A program made the position numbers and the translations under genes. Positions 53,701-64,000 of a stretch of DNA of 64,000 nucleotides are shown piece by piece (within the stretch, counting starts at the first letter, position 1; every line of letters starts with the position of its first letter). The stretch comes from Entoloma clypeatum (Eukaryota > Basidiomycota > Agaricomycetes > Agaricales > Entolomataceae), in NCBI GenBank assembly GCA_963565915.1, contig OY751490.1, positions 1,488,001 through 1,552,000 on the forward strand, written 5' to 3'. The notes beneath the pieces were generated by a model. The model searched no databases. It was not told where the DNA came from and saw only the letters and a list, made by a program, of their open reading frames with translations.

Positions 53701-56564
53701 CTGAAACAATTCCTTGTGATGATCCAGAATCAATTTGCCGCTACCCCTAAAAAGTGGCGGGTTGATGGAGGTGGAGAATTTGACGAATACAAGGATGTAC
53801 TTGCCGATCATGGAATTCTGATCGATGTCACGCTCCCATATCAGCACCAGCAGAATGGTAGAGCAGAAAGGATCAATCGAACACTATGGGAAAAATCTCA
53901 GGCATTGCGCTTCGATGCATGCTTACTGCCCATGTGGTGGGAATTCTGTTTGGAACACGCAGCATTTCTCTACAACAGAACCCCCATGCAGCGTCTTGAA
54001 TGGAAAACCCCTTACTCCAGGGTGACCAATGAGATCCCCGACATGTCCAGTGTCAGAGTGTTCGGATGCCAGGCATATGTATATATCCCAAAGGAGAAAC
54101 ATAGGAACTCCCTGGAGTCAAGGTCCCGATTGATGACTTATCTCGGATCGAAACCAGGGGTCAAAGGATACCGCTTCATGGATCCTGAAACCAATATGAT
54201 TTTCATGGGTGGAAAAGCTATCTTTGATGAAAGCAAGTACCCTAGATGCCACATCAACCCTTTGCCAGAAAACCATCCAGAAATGGAAAACCCAGAGCCA
54301 GCTGATGAGTTTGAGGATCTCATTCCTGGCAGCAATGATGACGATAGTCACAACGAAACACCTCATGACCCAGTTCCCATTGAACAGGATCAACCTGAAT
54401 CAGACAACGAACTGCCTGCCAGTGAGCCTGATGATGAACCATGAGTACCCACTCCGGAACCCGAGCAAGTACCAGATTGACCGATCAGGGAACGACGAGT
54501 TCGGAAGATGCCAGGAAGCATCTATGGGGAAGACACTCCAGCGTCTGATCTTGAAAAATTAGATCGAAGACGGAGATTGGGTGGTCAAACGGCATGGATG
54601 AATGACCTCCTGATGGAGGCAATATCAGTCCAAGTTGGCATCGTTGAAATGTCCCATAAAGACATATACCCTCTTCCAAATAAAGAAGACTGGTATGCGG
54701 CTGAACGTAAAGAGCTAGACATGCTCAAACGCTGCGGGGTGATCACGGAGCTAGTACCCCTGCCTGCAGGAAGGAAGGCTCTAAGGAACAAATGGGTTTA
54801 CAACGAAAAGTCCGATGGACGTCTGAAAGCACGCCTCGTCGCAAAAGGCTTTTCACAGGTAGAAGGGATCGACTTCGATCAGATCTTCTCACCAGTCATG
54901 AGATATGAAACCGTCCGACTGATACTGGCATTGACAGCCCTTGAAGGGTGGTTCATGACACTCTTGGACGTCTCATCAGCCTTCCTCTATGGAATGCTCC
55001 TTGAGGTAATCTACATGCGACAGCCTGAGGGCTACATAGTAAAAGGGAAAGAACACCTCGTGTACCGACTATACAAAGCCCTATATGGACTTAAGCAGGC
55101 CGCATTAGCCTGGTGGAGGGAACTTGATTCCTCCATGAAAAAGCTTGGCTTTGTCCGGCTTCACTCCGATGCGGGAGTGTTCATTCACAAAAGTACCAAT
55201 GGGGAAATTGTAATTGCCGTCATCTATGTCGACGACTCTGCTTTTCTCAGCACAAACCGGGAATATACGCTAGAGAAAAAGAAGGCCTTCATGACCACAT
55301 GGGAATGTAGGGACCTAGGGCACCTCGTGCCTGGTGGGGAACCAAAAGAGTTCCTTTCGATCCAGATAAGGCAACATGGGAAAAGGATCTTCATTGATCA
55401 AGTACCTTACCTTGAGAAAATACTCACATGCATGGGGATGAGTGAATCCAATGCGACCCATACCCCACTCCCTATGGGCTACAAACCCATGGCGTCCGAA
55501 GATCAACCTAATGCGGAACTCCGATCCAAGTACCAATCCGTCATCGGATCACTCCTATATCTAATGATCGGAACGAGGCCTGACATCTGCTTTGCCGTAA
55601 TCAAAATGTCTCAATTTTCCGCAAATCCCACCAAGCGCCATTTAGAAGTGGCTAGGGATATTTGCAGATATTTAAAAGCAACAAAAGATTACACGATCAT
55701 GTATGATGGGGACTCAGGGAAAGGAATCTATGCATTCACAGACTCCGACTGGGCATCAGATGAAAACACAAGGAGGTCTACCACCGGCTTCTTCATATCA
55801 CTGGCGTCTGGAGCGATAACATGGGTATCATCGGCGCAAAAGACCATCGCCCTCTCTTCTACAGAAGCAGAATATATGGCACTATCAGATTGCAGTCGCG
55901 CAGCAACATGGCTGAGAAGCATGCTTGCCGAACTTGGAATGCAGATCGGATCAGTACTGATCTATGGAGATAACAACGGCTCCGTCTTTATTGCATCCAA
56001 CCCTGTGACTGAGAAGCGATCCAAGCACATCGACGTGCGATTCCACTTTGTCAGAGAAAAAGTATCTGAAGGCATCATTACGGTCGAATTCATCGAAGGA
56101 GTGAATAACCCTGCAGACCTTTTAACTAAGAATCTGGGGAAAGTCCTCTTTAGCAAGTTTATCCCGTACTTTGGATTACTTAAAAACTAGACGAAAGAGT
56201 ACCTATATGGGAAAAAGTAAAGATGTATTTAGAGTATGTACTAAATATGGGGGGGTGTTGAAACTTTTCCATCACGTAGATTAGATTAGATTAGATTATA
56301 TCACGTGACCTTTACACATCTTTGATTACATACTTATTTGGTTGGTACAAACAGTAGTACGGTATATAAGACCAGGAAACTGTCAATATCAACAAGTTGT
56401 CTCTTGACTCTTAACCAGCTCCATCGCTCTTACCAGCCTCAACCGCTCTCACCAGCCTCACCCCTCCCAAACCATGTAAGTGGCTAGAACGGTTATGTAG
56501 AGTACTTCCACTGTAGCTGGTTGCTCAGTACATCTGTGGCTAACGCCCAGGTGGAACTTCAACA
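50786..56564 (+). mobile_element. copia-3, older degenerate copy of the copia-1/2 family
   Basis: LTRs 50786-51093 (308 bp) and 56256-56564 (309 bp), TSD ACCAC (50781-50785 and 56565-56569). The LTRs differ from each other at many positions (for example in the ACCAAGTAAGTGACTAG region), so the insertion is older than copia-1 and copia-2. The ORF has two nonsense codons. Confidence 0.93.
51463..56190 (+). pseudogene. copia-3 Gag-Pol, two nonsense codons
   Basis: Same architecture as the copia-1 polyprotein, with protease WILDSGAS, integrase, reverse transcriptase VIYVDDSAFL and RNase H FTDSDWASD. Two stops lie between integrase and reverse transcriptase: TGA 54442-54444, where copia-1 has CGA (Arg), and TGA 54478-54480, where copia-1 has CAA (Gln). 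The downstream part stays in the same frame. Many missense changes are spread over the N-terminal third, consistent with age. Confidence 0.93.
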
Positions 56565-56756
56565 ACCACAACACGTGGGAACCTGAGGATCACCTAGAAC
56601 ATGCCAAGGAAGCAGTGGAGGACTTCTTTAAATTAAACCCGAATGCACCCCGGCGCTTACGCGCAAACATCTTTGAAGGATTGGAATTTAAATCATATGA
56701 AAATTTCACGGACACCCTGGACGACATCATATCTCGCCTGGAAGTCGAGATCTAGA
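56565..56756 (+). pseudogene. gypsy-1 chromodomain, last part
   Basis: Continues the chromodomain (NTWEPEDHLEHAKEAVEDFF) and a C-terminal tail to TAG 56754-56756. Removing copia-3 and one ACCAC copy would join it in frame with 50785. Confidence 0.85.
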
Positions 56757-56766
56757 AAGGGGGTAA

Positions 56767-57055
56767 TGTTATGATCGTATTTTCACTTTTCACTTTATCT
56801 TATCTTATCTTGATCTTATCTTATCTACATCATATCATACATGAGGACATCTTATCATTATCGCGCAGCATGACACTGCCACAATGCAGCCTCATGGAAT
56901 TTACATATATAAGTAGGGTACTTTCACTTGTATTCGATAGCTTGTTCTCTTGAGATTCCCGCTGGGTCTCTTGGCAATACAGTTCTCTTATCACTTTTCC
57001 ACTTCGTTCCTAAGTTTGGGCTCGTGACGTCGTTTGACTTAGCGTCGCCTCAACA
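56767..57055 (+). repeat. 3' LTR of gypsy-1
   Basis: 289 bp, close to the 5' LTR with several differences, mostly transitions at CpG (for example CACGCAG/CGCGCAG, ACGACG/ATGACA). Confidence 0.88.
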
Positions 57056-57060
57056 TTTGT

Positions 57061-57858
57061 ACTACTTATAGCAAACCAGAAGTGGGTCAGTAGCTACTAT
57101 AGGTAAGGTGCAGATGTCAGAGTTACTTATCAGAGCAATCGGAGTACAGAGAGGGGCAAATGTGAAACAAACATCAAGGTGTCTACTTGTCAGCATATAA
57201 TTAGAATGTTAACTAGTAGAAATGTCAATAAGCACTATTATGAAAATCATTGGATGTCAGATCAGATGAATCATTGGAGTCATCAGATACATCGGATGAG
57301 TCGGATGTGAATTGTATGGTTATGACACACACCAAATGACTTTGATCTCCTCTCATGTCCACTATGTAAATATAGACAGTTTTGTCACCTTAAATATATC
57401 AGAAACATAAATAACACATTATATTATTAAACTAATAATACAATATATTGTTCATTGTGCCCCAATAGTGTGAATCAGTCATCTTTGGTTCTTGAAGCAT
57501 TGTTGTTCTCACCAGGATTCTGAGCAAGACATAGTGTGCAAAATGTGTGCAGAATAATTGTATGTGATTTATCATGTAATGTATGAGGACAATATTTGAT
57601 CCCATATACACTAAAACCCACTTGTCACAAACTATAAACAGAGGTCCTCTAATCTCTGATAATCCCTCATTTTGATATGAAGTGTGAACTACCGATCACA
57701 TATATCCAGTCATCCCAGGCACCTGCCAAAAACCTTTGTAATTGAGCATGACCAGTATTAGTCGTCATTTTTTCCACATGTTTCTATTATGCTGTAAATT
57801 TGCTGCTCTTCCAGCCTGCAACAATATGTTAGCAACCAATTCATACTATAAAATTAAT
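57061..57858. other. Intergenic, no gene seen
   Basis: A/T-rich sequence with a short ATCAGAT/GGATG-rich patch near 57240-57310. No coding or RNA signature. Confidence 0.5.
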
Positions 57859-59189
57859 TTACCGGAAGTCCAATTCGCTTGATGGTTCACCAGCTTGGCC
57901 TATCAACTTTGCAGGACCACCCACTGTGTCTGGATATACAAAATGTAAAATACCTGCTGCACTACATTGAGGAAGTAGTGATTTTGCCACAGGTACATGA
58001 TGAATAGTTCCTGTGTGTATCAGGATACAATTGGGATGTATCTGAAGATAACACATCATCATTTGATCAAGATATGACCACTCAGCAGAAAAGTCTTGAA
58101 ATTCTCCTGGGCCACCAACTGAGCATATAAATATGGGGTTCTTCACCTCAGTATTCTGCAGATAGGCCATTAGATATTGAACATATAATTGAGGTGTCCC
58201 AAGATGCAACCAGAAATATTTGAGTGCCTGGGTTGCTTTGGTTGTTAAGGGAACAAATGAGATTGAATGTGCAGCAGAGGAATAATGGACAGCTGGCAAG
58301 CATCAACAGCTATCAGATGATACAAAAGGACAGGAAATGACAAACCATGGTCAAAGTAGATTCTCAACTGTTGAAGAGATTTTCCTATCTTGAATGTGAG
58401 CCTCGACAGTGCCAACATGTCCTCAGATCTTGGACAAATGACACGGAGTGTTGCAATCCTTGGTGGAGGCTCCATCTGTCCAAGCCACTCAAGAAATAAT
58501 GGAAACTCGATTGATGGATCCGAAAGGGTAACAGTGTGAACACGATTGGACAGGCGAAGATGTCCCACCCTCTCGCCAATGCCTGGAGAGGTCCTGAATC
58601 GCAGGGCCAACACTTGGAGTTCAGGAAAAGAGCAGATGAAACTGACCCTCTCGCTGAATGTGCCGAAGCCAGTGTGCATTTCCAGTGATGTTAATCGGGG
58701 AAGAGCAGAGGGTAGGCCATGAAGAGAATGTAGATCACAGATCATCGGATGAAAAGCGGAAGACTTGATGAGAAGAAATTCGACAGATGGGCGTCTTGAG
58801 TATAACCATGGTCGTGGAAGCTCTCTTTCCAGAGGAGGGTCAGGCAGCAAAAAATGCAGGAGTTTTGGTAATAGGAGGCGCAGGAAAAATATGACCATGA
58901 GCTCCGATTCTGGGACGTGCTTCACGCGGTGGATGTCTCGGCCATCAAAACTAGGCGTTATGTCAAGCAGAAAAATACGCGGGTAGGAGTAAAGTGACTC
59001 GGGGAAAATTTCCCAAGTGAGTTGGTTCAACCACATTTGATGAAAGAGGTGACGTCGACAAGTTGATATCCAGGCCTTGCACACGAGGCTGCAGTTGGAG
59101 AGGGTAACTTTGTCCTCGGGCAGACTGTCGATGATCTGATCAAATATCTCTTGAGGAAAGGTCGCTTCGCTTGGGTTTGAGTTCGACAT
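57859..59189 (-). CDS. F-box protein
   Basis: Two exons, 58346-59189 and 57859-58292, joined across a 53-nt GT-AG intron (58293-58345) in phase 1, giving about 425 residues. The N-terminal F-box is clear (FPQEIFDQIIDSLPEDKVTL, SLVCKAWISTCRRHLF). F-box proteins recruit substrates to SCF ubiquitin ligases through Skp1. The middle part has leucine-rich strand-like segments (ALPRLTSLEMH, FPELQVLALRF, HLRLSNRVHTVTLSD) typical of the expanded mushroom F-box families; the C-terminal exon shows no known domain. Without the intron the reading would stop at 58245. ATG 59189 starts directly before the F-box. Confidence 0.78.
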
Positions 59190-59383
59190 GTTAAGCCTTG
59201 AGGGGCTTGGTCAAAAGAAAACCGACATCTCGTGGTGACCTACCCCGTATCAAGGGAGAACCCAGGCGGATGTTTCAGCAGTAAGAACACGTGGACGCAG
59301 TGATCATTTTCTGCATACCTCCAGGTTCAATCGGCTTTCGAGAACCGCCCACGAGAACTGGCCGCTGTGGGGCTCTAACTAAG

Positions 59384-60555
59384 TGACATGGGCAGGTCTA
59401 CATTTGGGATCTCAAGGACCCCAGCAATGCACATCGACTTTTTACTTTCAAAATCCAGTCAAAATCCAGTACTTGTTCGCGGCGCAGGCGATATCGTTGT
59501 ATGGGATTTGTGTGGGAAGCCCGAGGTCGTCGCTTTGGCGTATGGTGGAGGAGTTGGTACGCTTGCGGGGCAGAGTGGTAGCGGAAGCAGTCTGGCGGTC
59601 GGTGGCCGACGCGACATCGAATGCGCAATATGGCATGGTGGCATCCAGATAACGTATGTTCTGCTCTCTCTAAACAAGTCGTGTCTGACCTAGTCTTTTT
59701 GCAGGCTGTGCCTTTCTACATTCTTCTACTCTTCCTCCCAACAGTTGTTCCAAGTCGAGTGGTGTCCTCGCAATCCAGATCTCTTCGCAGCCGCCTTTTT
59801 CGATGGCACCCGTTGACATTCACTCCATCCAGCCCACCGCACAAGCACAACAAGGCGCCGACATTTTTTGATGTTCTGGGGATCCAACCGGGGCCACACT
59901 CTCCCCGAAGCAACCCCCCAAACGATGAGACGGTGGAAGGTTTCATGACGGACACTGGTCGTGGAGGTGATGACGAGTCGGCGACGACCATGCCCAGGGT
60001 CCTGGTACACAGATAGACGGAGCAGGCGATTTCTCCAGCGCTTCGTCTCAGGGGCCTACCGATGTGCTTGTACCACACACTAACTACGGCGTTGATTCAT
60101 CCGTTGCCGCGACTATCGGTTCCCGCCCATCCTCCGTCACCTCAAAAAAAAAAAAAAAGCATGATCAAGAACAACTCGTTCAGGATCTACCCCGCTGACG
60201 AGTCGAAGGCGGATAGCCCATGGTGTTGGGAGACTTCGAGTCTGCCGTGTCCTTGTGCCTGTCTTCCGACTGTTTTTGCCGACGCTATCCTCTTCGCCGT
60301 CTGTGGGGGTCCGGAGCTGTGGCATCGCACAAAAGGCGTACTTTAAACGCCGGACGACGTCCCTGCCTTACCTCCGCCTGTTCCGGTCTATCGTGACCAA
60401 CGACCTGTCTGATGTCGTACAGAACGCGGACCTCCAAGAGTAGCAGGAGATCTTTGTCGTGCTGTGCACATTTGCGAGCCAGGACGAGTTTTCATGGCTC
60501 GCGGAGCAGCTTGGTCGACGGTTGGAGTTTGAGTTCGTCGGATTCGGACGATAGG
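59384..60555 (+). pseudogene. SEC31 pseudogene (COPII coat WD-repeat protein), fragments
   Basis: Disjointed pieces of Sec31, the outer COPII coat subunit. A WD-repeat end comes first (GQVYIWDLKDPS, then IVVWDLCGKPEVVALAYGGG). A piece matching NPDLFAAAFFDGT follows, with a 1-base insertion and shift after it, then VVGDFESAVSLCLSS-like text and the conserved RTTSLPYLRLFRSIVTNDL, SDVVQNADLQE, then IFVVLCTFASQDEF. Stops and frameshifts break it repeatedly, for example TAG after DLQE at about 60440 where Trp is expected. The long Pro-rich middle and C-terminus are absent. Probably a decayed duplicate. Confidence 0.7.
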
Positions 60556-60836
60556 AATACGAAGGAAGGCGCGCGGGATTAAAGACAGATGGTATGGATT
60601 GCAACAAAGGACTGATAAAGCTAAATCACCATCCTCTTCTGCTCTTTCATTGGCTTCAATACTAGATCATAGTATAACAGGTGGATAAATGACAATGATC
60701 GTAAACATCAGTGAGACAGGCTCTGTAGTTTCATTGTCAACAATGAGGGTGTCTGTAGAACCCAGCTGTCCAGCACAGCAGGATAAGGTTGAAGACCTCC
60801 ACCATACGGAACAGGGATATTACGCACTTGATGTTC

Positions 60837-62000
60837 ATGACACGTCCATGCCTCCTGGCTCGGACGAAGGTGCCACTCTCCGCTCCCTTATATTACCAGC
60901 ACGGGCAGCCTCTTCCCTCACGTACTCGCCCTCCTTTCTCCACCGCATGCTTTCGAACACATCCCACTCTTCCCGCGCGTCTATCCACCTTTCTTGTACA
61001 TCACGGACGTCGCTTCTAGCACCTTTCTTCGGCCCCGCCGCAGTCGAGAACAGGGAGTACGTGTTTGGTCTCGAGGACGGAGGTGCCGTCGGTTCGCCGA
61101 GGGTGCCCTCGGGTGCTTTGGATCCGGGGGGTACGAAAATATAACCTGTTGCGCGGTCGATGACTCGTGTAAGGTTGAGCATCGAGTTTTAACTAGAGAT
61201 GTAATCATCAGATCCAGTGGAATATGACGTTCATTATTCCAGAGCTTTTACCTCGACTGCCAATGTCTCGAACCCGACGAGGCTGTAGTCCTCGATGAGA
61301 GAAATTTTTGCCATGTTCAAAGCCGCGAATTTCGGCGGGAGCGACGCGGACAGCGTATTTTCGAGGTAGGACAGGTCCTGGACCTCTGTGTAATAGTCGA
61401 GATTGAAGTCTAACATGTGCAAGATGTGGCCCCGTCAGAAGAGCCTCTGGGAGAATAGCTTGGCGGTACCCAAGTCTCCGTATTTCTGGATAAGATCGAC
61501 CTTGGAGAGGACGTTGATGTGAGGCAGCTCGAGGTGCAGCATTGTACTTGTACGGAGGGAGAGCAGCAGAACGGAAATGTACTTTGAGGCATCGGTGACG
61601 TAGTGCGCATCGCAAAGATGCACGGCCGCGAGCTGTTCTTGTGCGAATTAAGAAAGGGATCCAATAAGCGGAGCCCCACACACCCTGAATCCAACCTTCG
61701 AAAGCTTCCGCACGATCCTCTGCATGCTCTCGTGGTTCGTGCTCAGCTCCACCTGCCCCGGCAGATCATACACGACGTATGCGTCCTCTCCGAGCTCCGT
61801 CAGTCGTTCCTCGAGCCAATCCAAATTCGCCCTCGAGGTACTCCATGCAGTACAGCATCCCGCCGTTCGGACCCAGCCCGTGCTCGTCCATGACATCGTT
61901 GGGCGTGATCAGCGAGGAGATGTCGATCACACAGGGGTCCGGTATGTTGTCGCAGGGCATCCAGTGGAAAGTTTCTGTGATAATATAAGCGCGGACATGG
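60837..62000 (-). pseudogene. GPN2-type GTPase, N-terminally truncated and frameshifted
   Basis: GPN-loop GTPase 2 homologue (family needed for RNA polymerase assembly and import). Visible in order: VIDISSLI, the GPN motif GLGPNGGMLYCMEYLE, DWLEERLTELGEDAYVVYDL, PGQVELSTNHESM, after an intron [15 protein letters not shown] and [19 protein letters not shown], then DFNLDYYTEVQDLSYLENTL and RVIDRATGYIFVPPGSKAP, then a C-terminal VRDVQERWIDAREEWD. The P-loop exon (normally GxxGSGKT) is missing upstream. One extra G near 61830 shifts the frame between the GPN motif and DWLEERL, and the last intron junction does not keep phase. The 5' limit is approximate. Confidence 0.72.
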
Positions 62001-62125
62001 AATTTAACCTTGTGATGACAGGCCAGCAGAGTCAGCCCACGAACAGCACTTGTTGTGACAGGTGGGCTGATGTGTCGGGGGAATATTACTTGACGCCTGG
62101 TACAAGCCTGGTACGGGAACTCCAT

Positions 62126-62832
62126 GCATTCCCATCACCTGCACTAAATGGTTCGGTGTCCATCCCATATCAGATTGGTAGCCACACTGGGCCTTCGGGC
62201 TATTGAAGTTATTCTTCACATCCGCTATTCTGTTGTTCATCAGCAAACCCTGGGTGGGCTATGTAGCCCTGTGCAGGTCTATGCAGATTCTTGCAGGGCT
62301 GAAGTTCCAAAGACAAGGTATATGTTACATGCAGCTCTGCAAAAGCTCTGTGCAGCTTCACTACCATCTTTCATCAGCAAACCCTGGGTGCTACCAGTCA
62401 CTACAGGTTGCTATGGTTTACTATGGGTGCTATAAAACAGGGGACCTTTGCTATGGAGCACTCCATAGCATCCATAGACCCACCCAGGGTTTGCTGATGT
62501 TTGCAGCTCTTCACACTTTCACTCCATCCTTTCCAGTCTTCACAGATTCTGTACAGCTTCATAGGCCTCCAGACTCTGTTACAACTTACACTCATAGAGC
62601 ATTCTATGTTATCAATAACATGTGTTTGAAAATAAGAAATGTAAATTTTTCCATGCTACAGTATTACAACCGACCACATAGCAGTATTATAATGTCCCTC
62701 CCATGCATTGCTTGTCGCAGCCCCCATGTGCGCTGTGCATGTGCTGGCAATTCTCATGTCATCGCCTGCCCGTGGTCCCTCTCCCTCGCCTGGGTGTTGC
62801 CCCTCGCAGCCCCCACCTGCACCGCCCATGTG
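62126..62832. repeat. Repeat-bearing non-coding stretch
   Basis: A 19-bp motif CATCAGCAAACCCTGGGTG occurs at 62238-62256 and 62372-62390 and inverted at 62481-62499. CTATAGCATCC/TGCAGCTTCA-like shorter repeats are also present. Probably a fragment of a non-autonomous element; no TSD found. Confidence 0.5.
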
Positions 62833-63234
62833 TGTTATGCTTAACAAACCATTCCAAGGTTCAGGCAGAGTATGCAGGAAGTGGAAAGGCAAAGAGCAAT
62901 GTGATTGCTAAATCTAAGGAATCTAGCTATGCTACAGAGGGTTTATATAGGTACTGACTATAGGCGGTAGCGGATGAGTCAGTACTGCGGAAGGCAGTGC
63001 GCATGAGTAAGGCGACTGCAGAAGGCTATGCACAATGAGTAAGCTGACTGTGGGAAGTGAGTCAGCACAGGAGCGAAGTATACTAAAGGGGATGATGAAG
63101 TAAGGTAGTGAGTCAGACTGGGAATTGAAGGTTGTGAAAGTAGACATTAGACATAGTAAGTTCGTAAGAGGGCGCCGCATTGGGATGATAGGTAAAAGAT
63201 ATGACATGGTCCTCATACCATAGAGTCCGTAACA
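62833..63234 (-). repeat. 3' LTR of gypsy-2B
   Basis: 402 bp with TG...CA ends. The gypsy-2A LTR pieces at about 43120-43182 and 44804-45078 align to it (shared GGCGCCCTCTTAC, CAGTCGCCTTACTCATG and CTTGGAAC[A/C]GTTTGTTA-like blocks). Confidence 0.82.
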
Positions 63235-63339
63235 TGTTCCCCTCCTCAAGCTCTGTGTCCTCACAGAGTCACTGTCCCCATCCCTCATTGTTGCTGGGAT
63301 TGGACCAGTTCGGACTCTCCTTGAGGCTCCAATCATATA

Positions 63340-63640
63340 TCAGCTCTTCATTGATGGCAACGGCGAGTTTGAGGCCTTTGATAGCCAGCCGAATATGTCA
63401 ATTCTTGAGGACGAGGGTGCTGGTGTAATTCCTGAGAATTTGTTTCTCCTCAGGGCTGGGGGCGACGGGGAGATTGGACAGTGAGTGAAGCCGGATGTGC
63501 ATCTGGCGATGAAGAAGGTCGGCAAGGGAGGTTTTGAGGGCATGGATTTGGTCTCTCATGGAGAGTGCTTTGTTCATGAGAGCGGCGATGGCGGGGTTGA
63601 TGTCGGTGGTGGAAGTGGAGGTAGCAGTGGTGTTGGACAT
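63340..63640 (-). pseudogene. Small ORF downstream of gypsy-2B chromodomain
   Basis: Begins MSNTTATSTSTTDINPAIAA at 63640, then LMNKALSMRDQIHALKTSLA, LPVAPSPEEKQILRNYTSTL, a TGA after VLKN (63398-63400), and continues AIKGLKLAVAINEELIYDWS in the same frame. It is the counterpart of the ORF at 42777 in gypsy-2A. No known domain recognised; mostly helical with heptad-like hydrophobics (inferred). Confidence 0.6.
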
Positions 63641-63745
63641 GGCGGTGAGGATGGTTGAAAGATAGAAGAAGAATGGGGAGGCTATATTGGTCAGTGTGTG
63701 TTTGACTGATGAGGTTGATACTGTCATGGATTTCAAAAATGTCTT

Positions 63746-64000
63746 TTATCGTGGATAAGACGGGTTCTGCCGATGGAAATCTTGGATCAGATCTTGAGCG
63801 TTCTGAACATTTGTCCAAGGTTCCCATGTGTTCTCTTCTGGGCCATATCCTTCCCATTAGACGAGGTACTAGATCTTTCCACAGAACTTTTGAGAATCCA
63901 GGATTGTAGACACATGATACTCTTCTCGTCCTTCAATGATGATTGGATCAGGGGCTGGTTTCCTTTTCTGGATGGCATACTTTGGAGTTTCATATGGTGA
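63746..64000 (-). pseudogene. gypsy-2B chromodomain, partial, with nonsense codons
   Basis: EGREEYHVSTILDSQKFCGKI followed by two stop codons (TAG, TAA) where gypsy-2A has CAG codons, then [14 protein letters not shown], ending at TAA 63746-63748. The upstream part of pol is outside the window. Confidence 0.78.

Larger units (their letters stand above)
45087..57055 (+). mobile_element. gypsy-1, Ty3/gypsy chromovirus, interrupted by copia-3
   Basis: LTRs of 289 bp at 45087-45375 and 56767-57055 (TGTTATGATC...CGCCTCAACA), TSD TTTGT (45082-45086 and 57056-57060). Gag, pol and a C-terminal chromodomain are present. copia-3 (50786-56564) lies inside the chromodomain. The purine tract AGAAAGGGGGTAA sits just before the 3' LTR. 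Confidence 0.93.
62833..64000 (-). mobile_element. gypsy-2B, 3' end of a chromodomain gypsy element, partial
   Basis: Minus-strand element running off the right edge. 3' LTR 62833-63234 (402 bp, TGTTACGGACTC...GCATAACA), a purine tract CTTGAGGAGGGGAACA just before it (63235-63250), the small downstream ORF, then the chromodomain. Confidence 0.82.

Noticed and set aside
57859..58299. A separate 146-residue gene after the F-box ORF
   Set aside because: A 53-nt GT-AG intron joins it in frame to the F-box exon, so it is the second exon of one gene.
60689..61227. Plus-strand ORFs over the GPN2 remnant
   Set aside because: They are shadows of the minus-strand GPN2 coding sequence.

Overview
The window is nuclear DNA of a filamentous basidiomycete, most likely an Agaricomycete. 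The evidence is short spliceosomal introns (about 50-70 nt) in every host gene, the gene families present, and the mix of Ty1/copia, Ty3/gypsy, PIF-Harbinger, hAT and Tc1 elements. It has three parts. The left part (1-13.6 kb) is mostly euchromatic host genes: the 3' part of a Rix7/NVL-type AAA ATPase (+), a mitochondrial class-I release-factor-like hydrolase (-), a protein phosphatase methylesterase-1 (-), a poorly preserved zinc-finger-like ORF cluster (-), a tandem array of about ten tRNA-shaped sequences (6.7-9.5 kb), a DUF1295-type membrane reductase (-), and a low-complexity AT-hook plus SANT/Myb-like nuclear protein (+).

The middle part (14-57 kb) is a nested stack of transposable elements whose boundaries can be fixed by terminal repeats and target-site duplications (TSDs). 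A PIF-Harbinger element (14003-22894, TSD TAA) carries a transposase pseudogene and an accessory ORF; the accessory ORF is split by an intact copia element (copia-1, 16136-21915, TSD GGAGG) and a 200-N gap. A nearly identical copia-2 lies inverted at 23186-28960 (TSD TTCTG). An older copia of another family (29149-29836 and 41162 to about 41460) is split by an outer hAT-type element (29837-41153, 8-bp TSD TCTGCTTC). That element contains an inner hAT element (31057-39419, 8-bp TSD CCRAGCAC), which holds a hAT transposase and a divergently oriented Spt5-like gene with NGN and KOW motifs. The inner hAT is itself hit by a solo LTR (TSD ATAAG) and an LTR remnant (TSD GAACY). To the right are a truncated chromodomain gypsy element (gypsy-2A), a Tc1 element inside it (43183-44801, TSD TA), and a gypsy-1 element (45087-57055, TSD TTTGT) whose chromodomain is interrupted by copia-3 (50786-56564, TSD ACCAC).

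The right part (57-64 kb) returns to host-like sequence: a spliced F-box protein gene (-), a decayed SEC31 copy (+), an N-terminally truncated and frameshifted GPN2-type GTPase copy (-), a small repeat-bearing region, and the 3' end of a second gypsy-2 copy (-) that runs off the window.

Two observations stand out. One is the tandem tRNA-like array, whose acceptor stem shows compensatory base changes while the anticodon-arm insert is hypervariable. The other is the hAT element that carries a transcription-elongation-factor-like gene between its termini. A recurring CGA-to-TGA pattern in the transposon ORFs suggests CpG methylation or RIP-like decay. All splice sites were inferred by eye; no database search was run.
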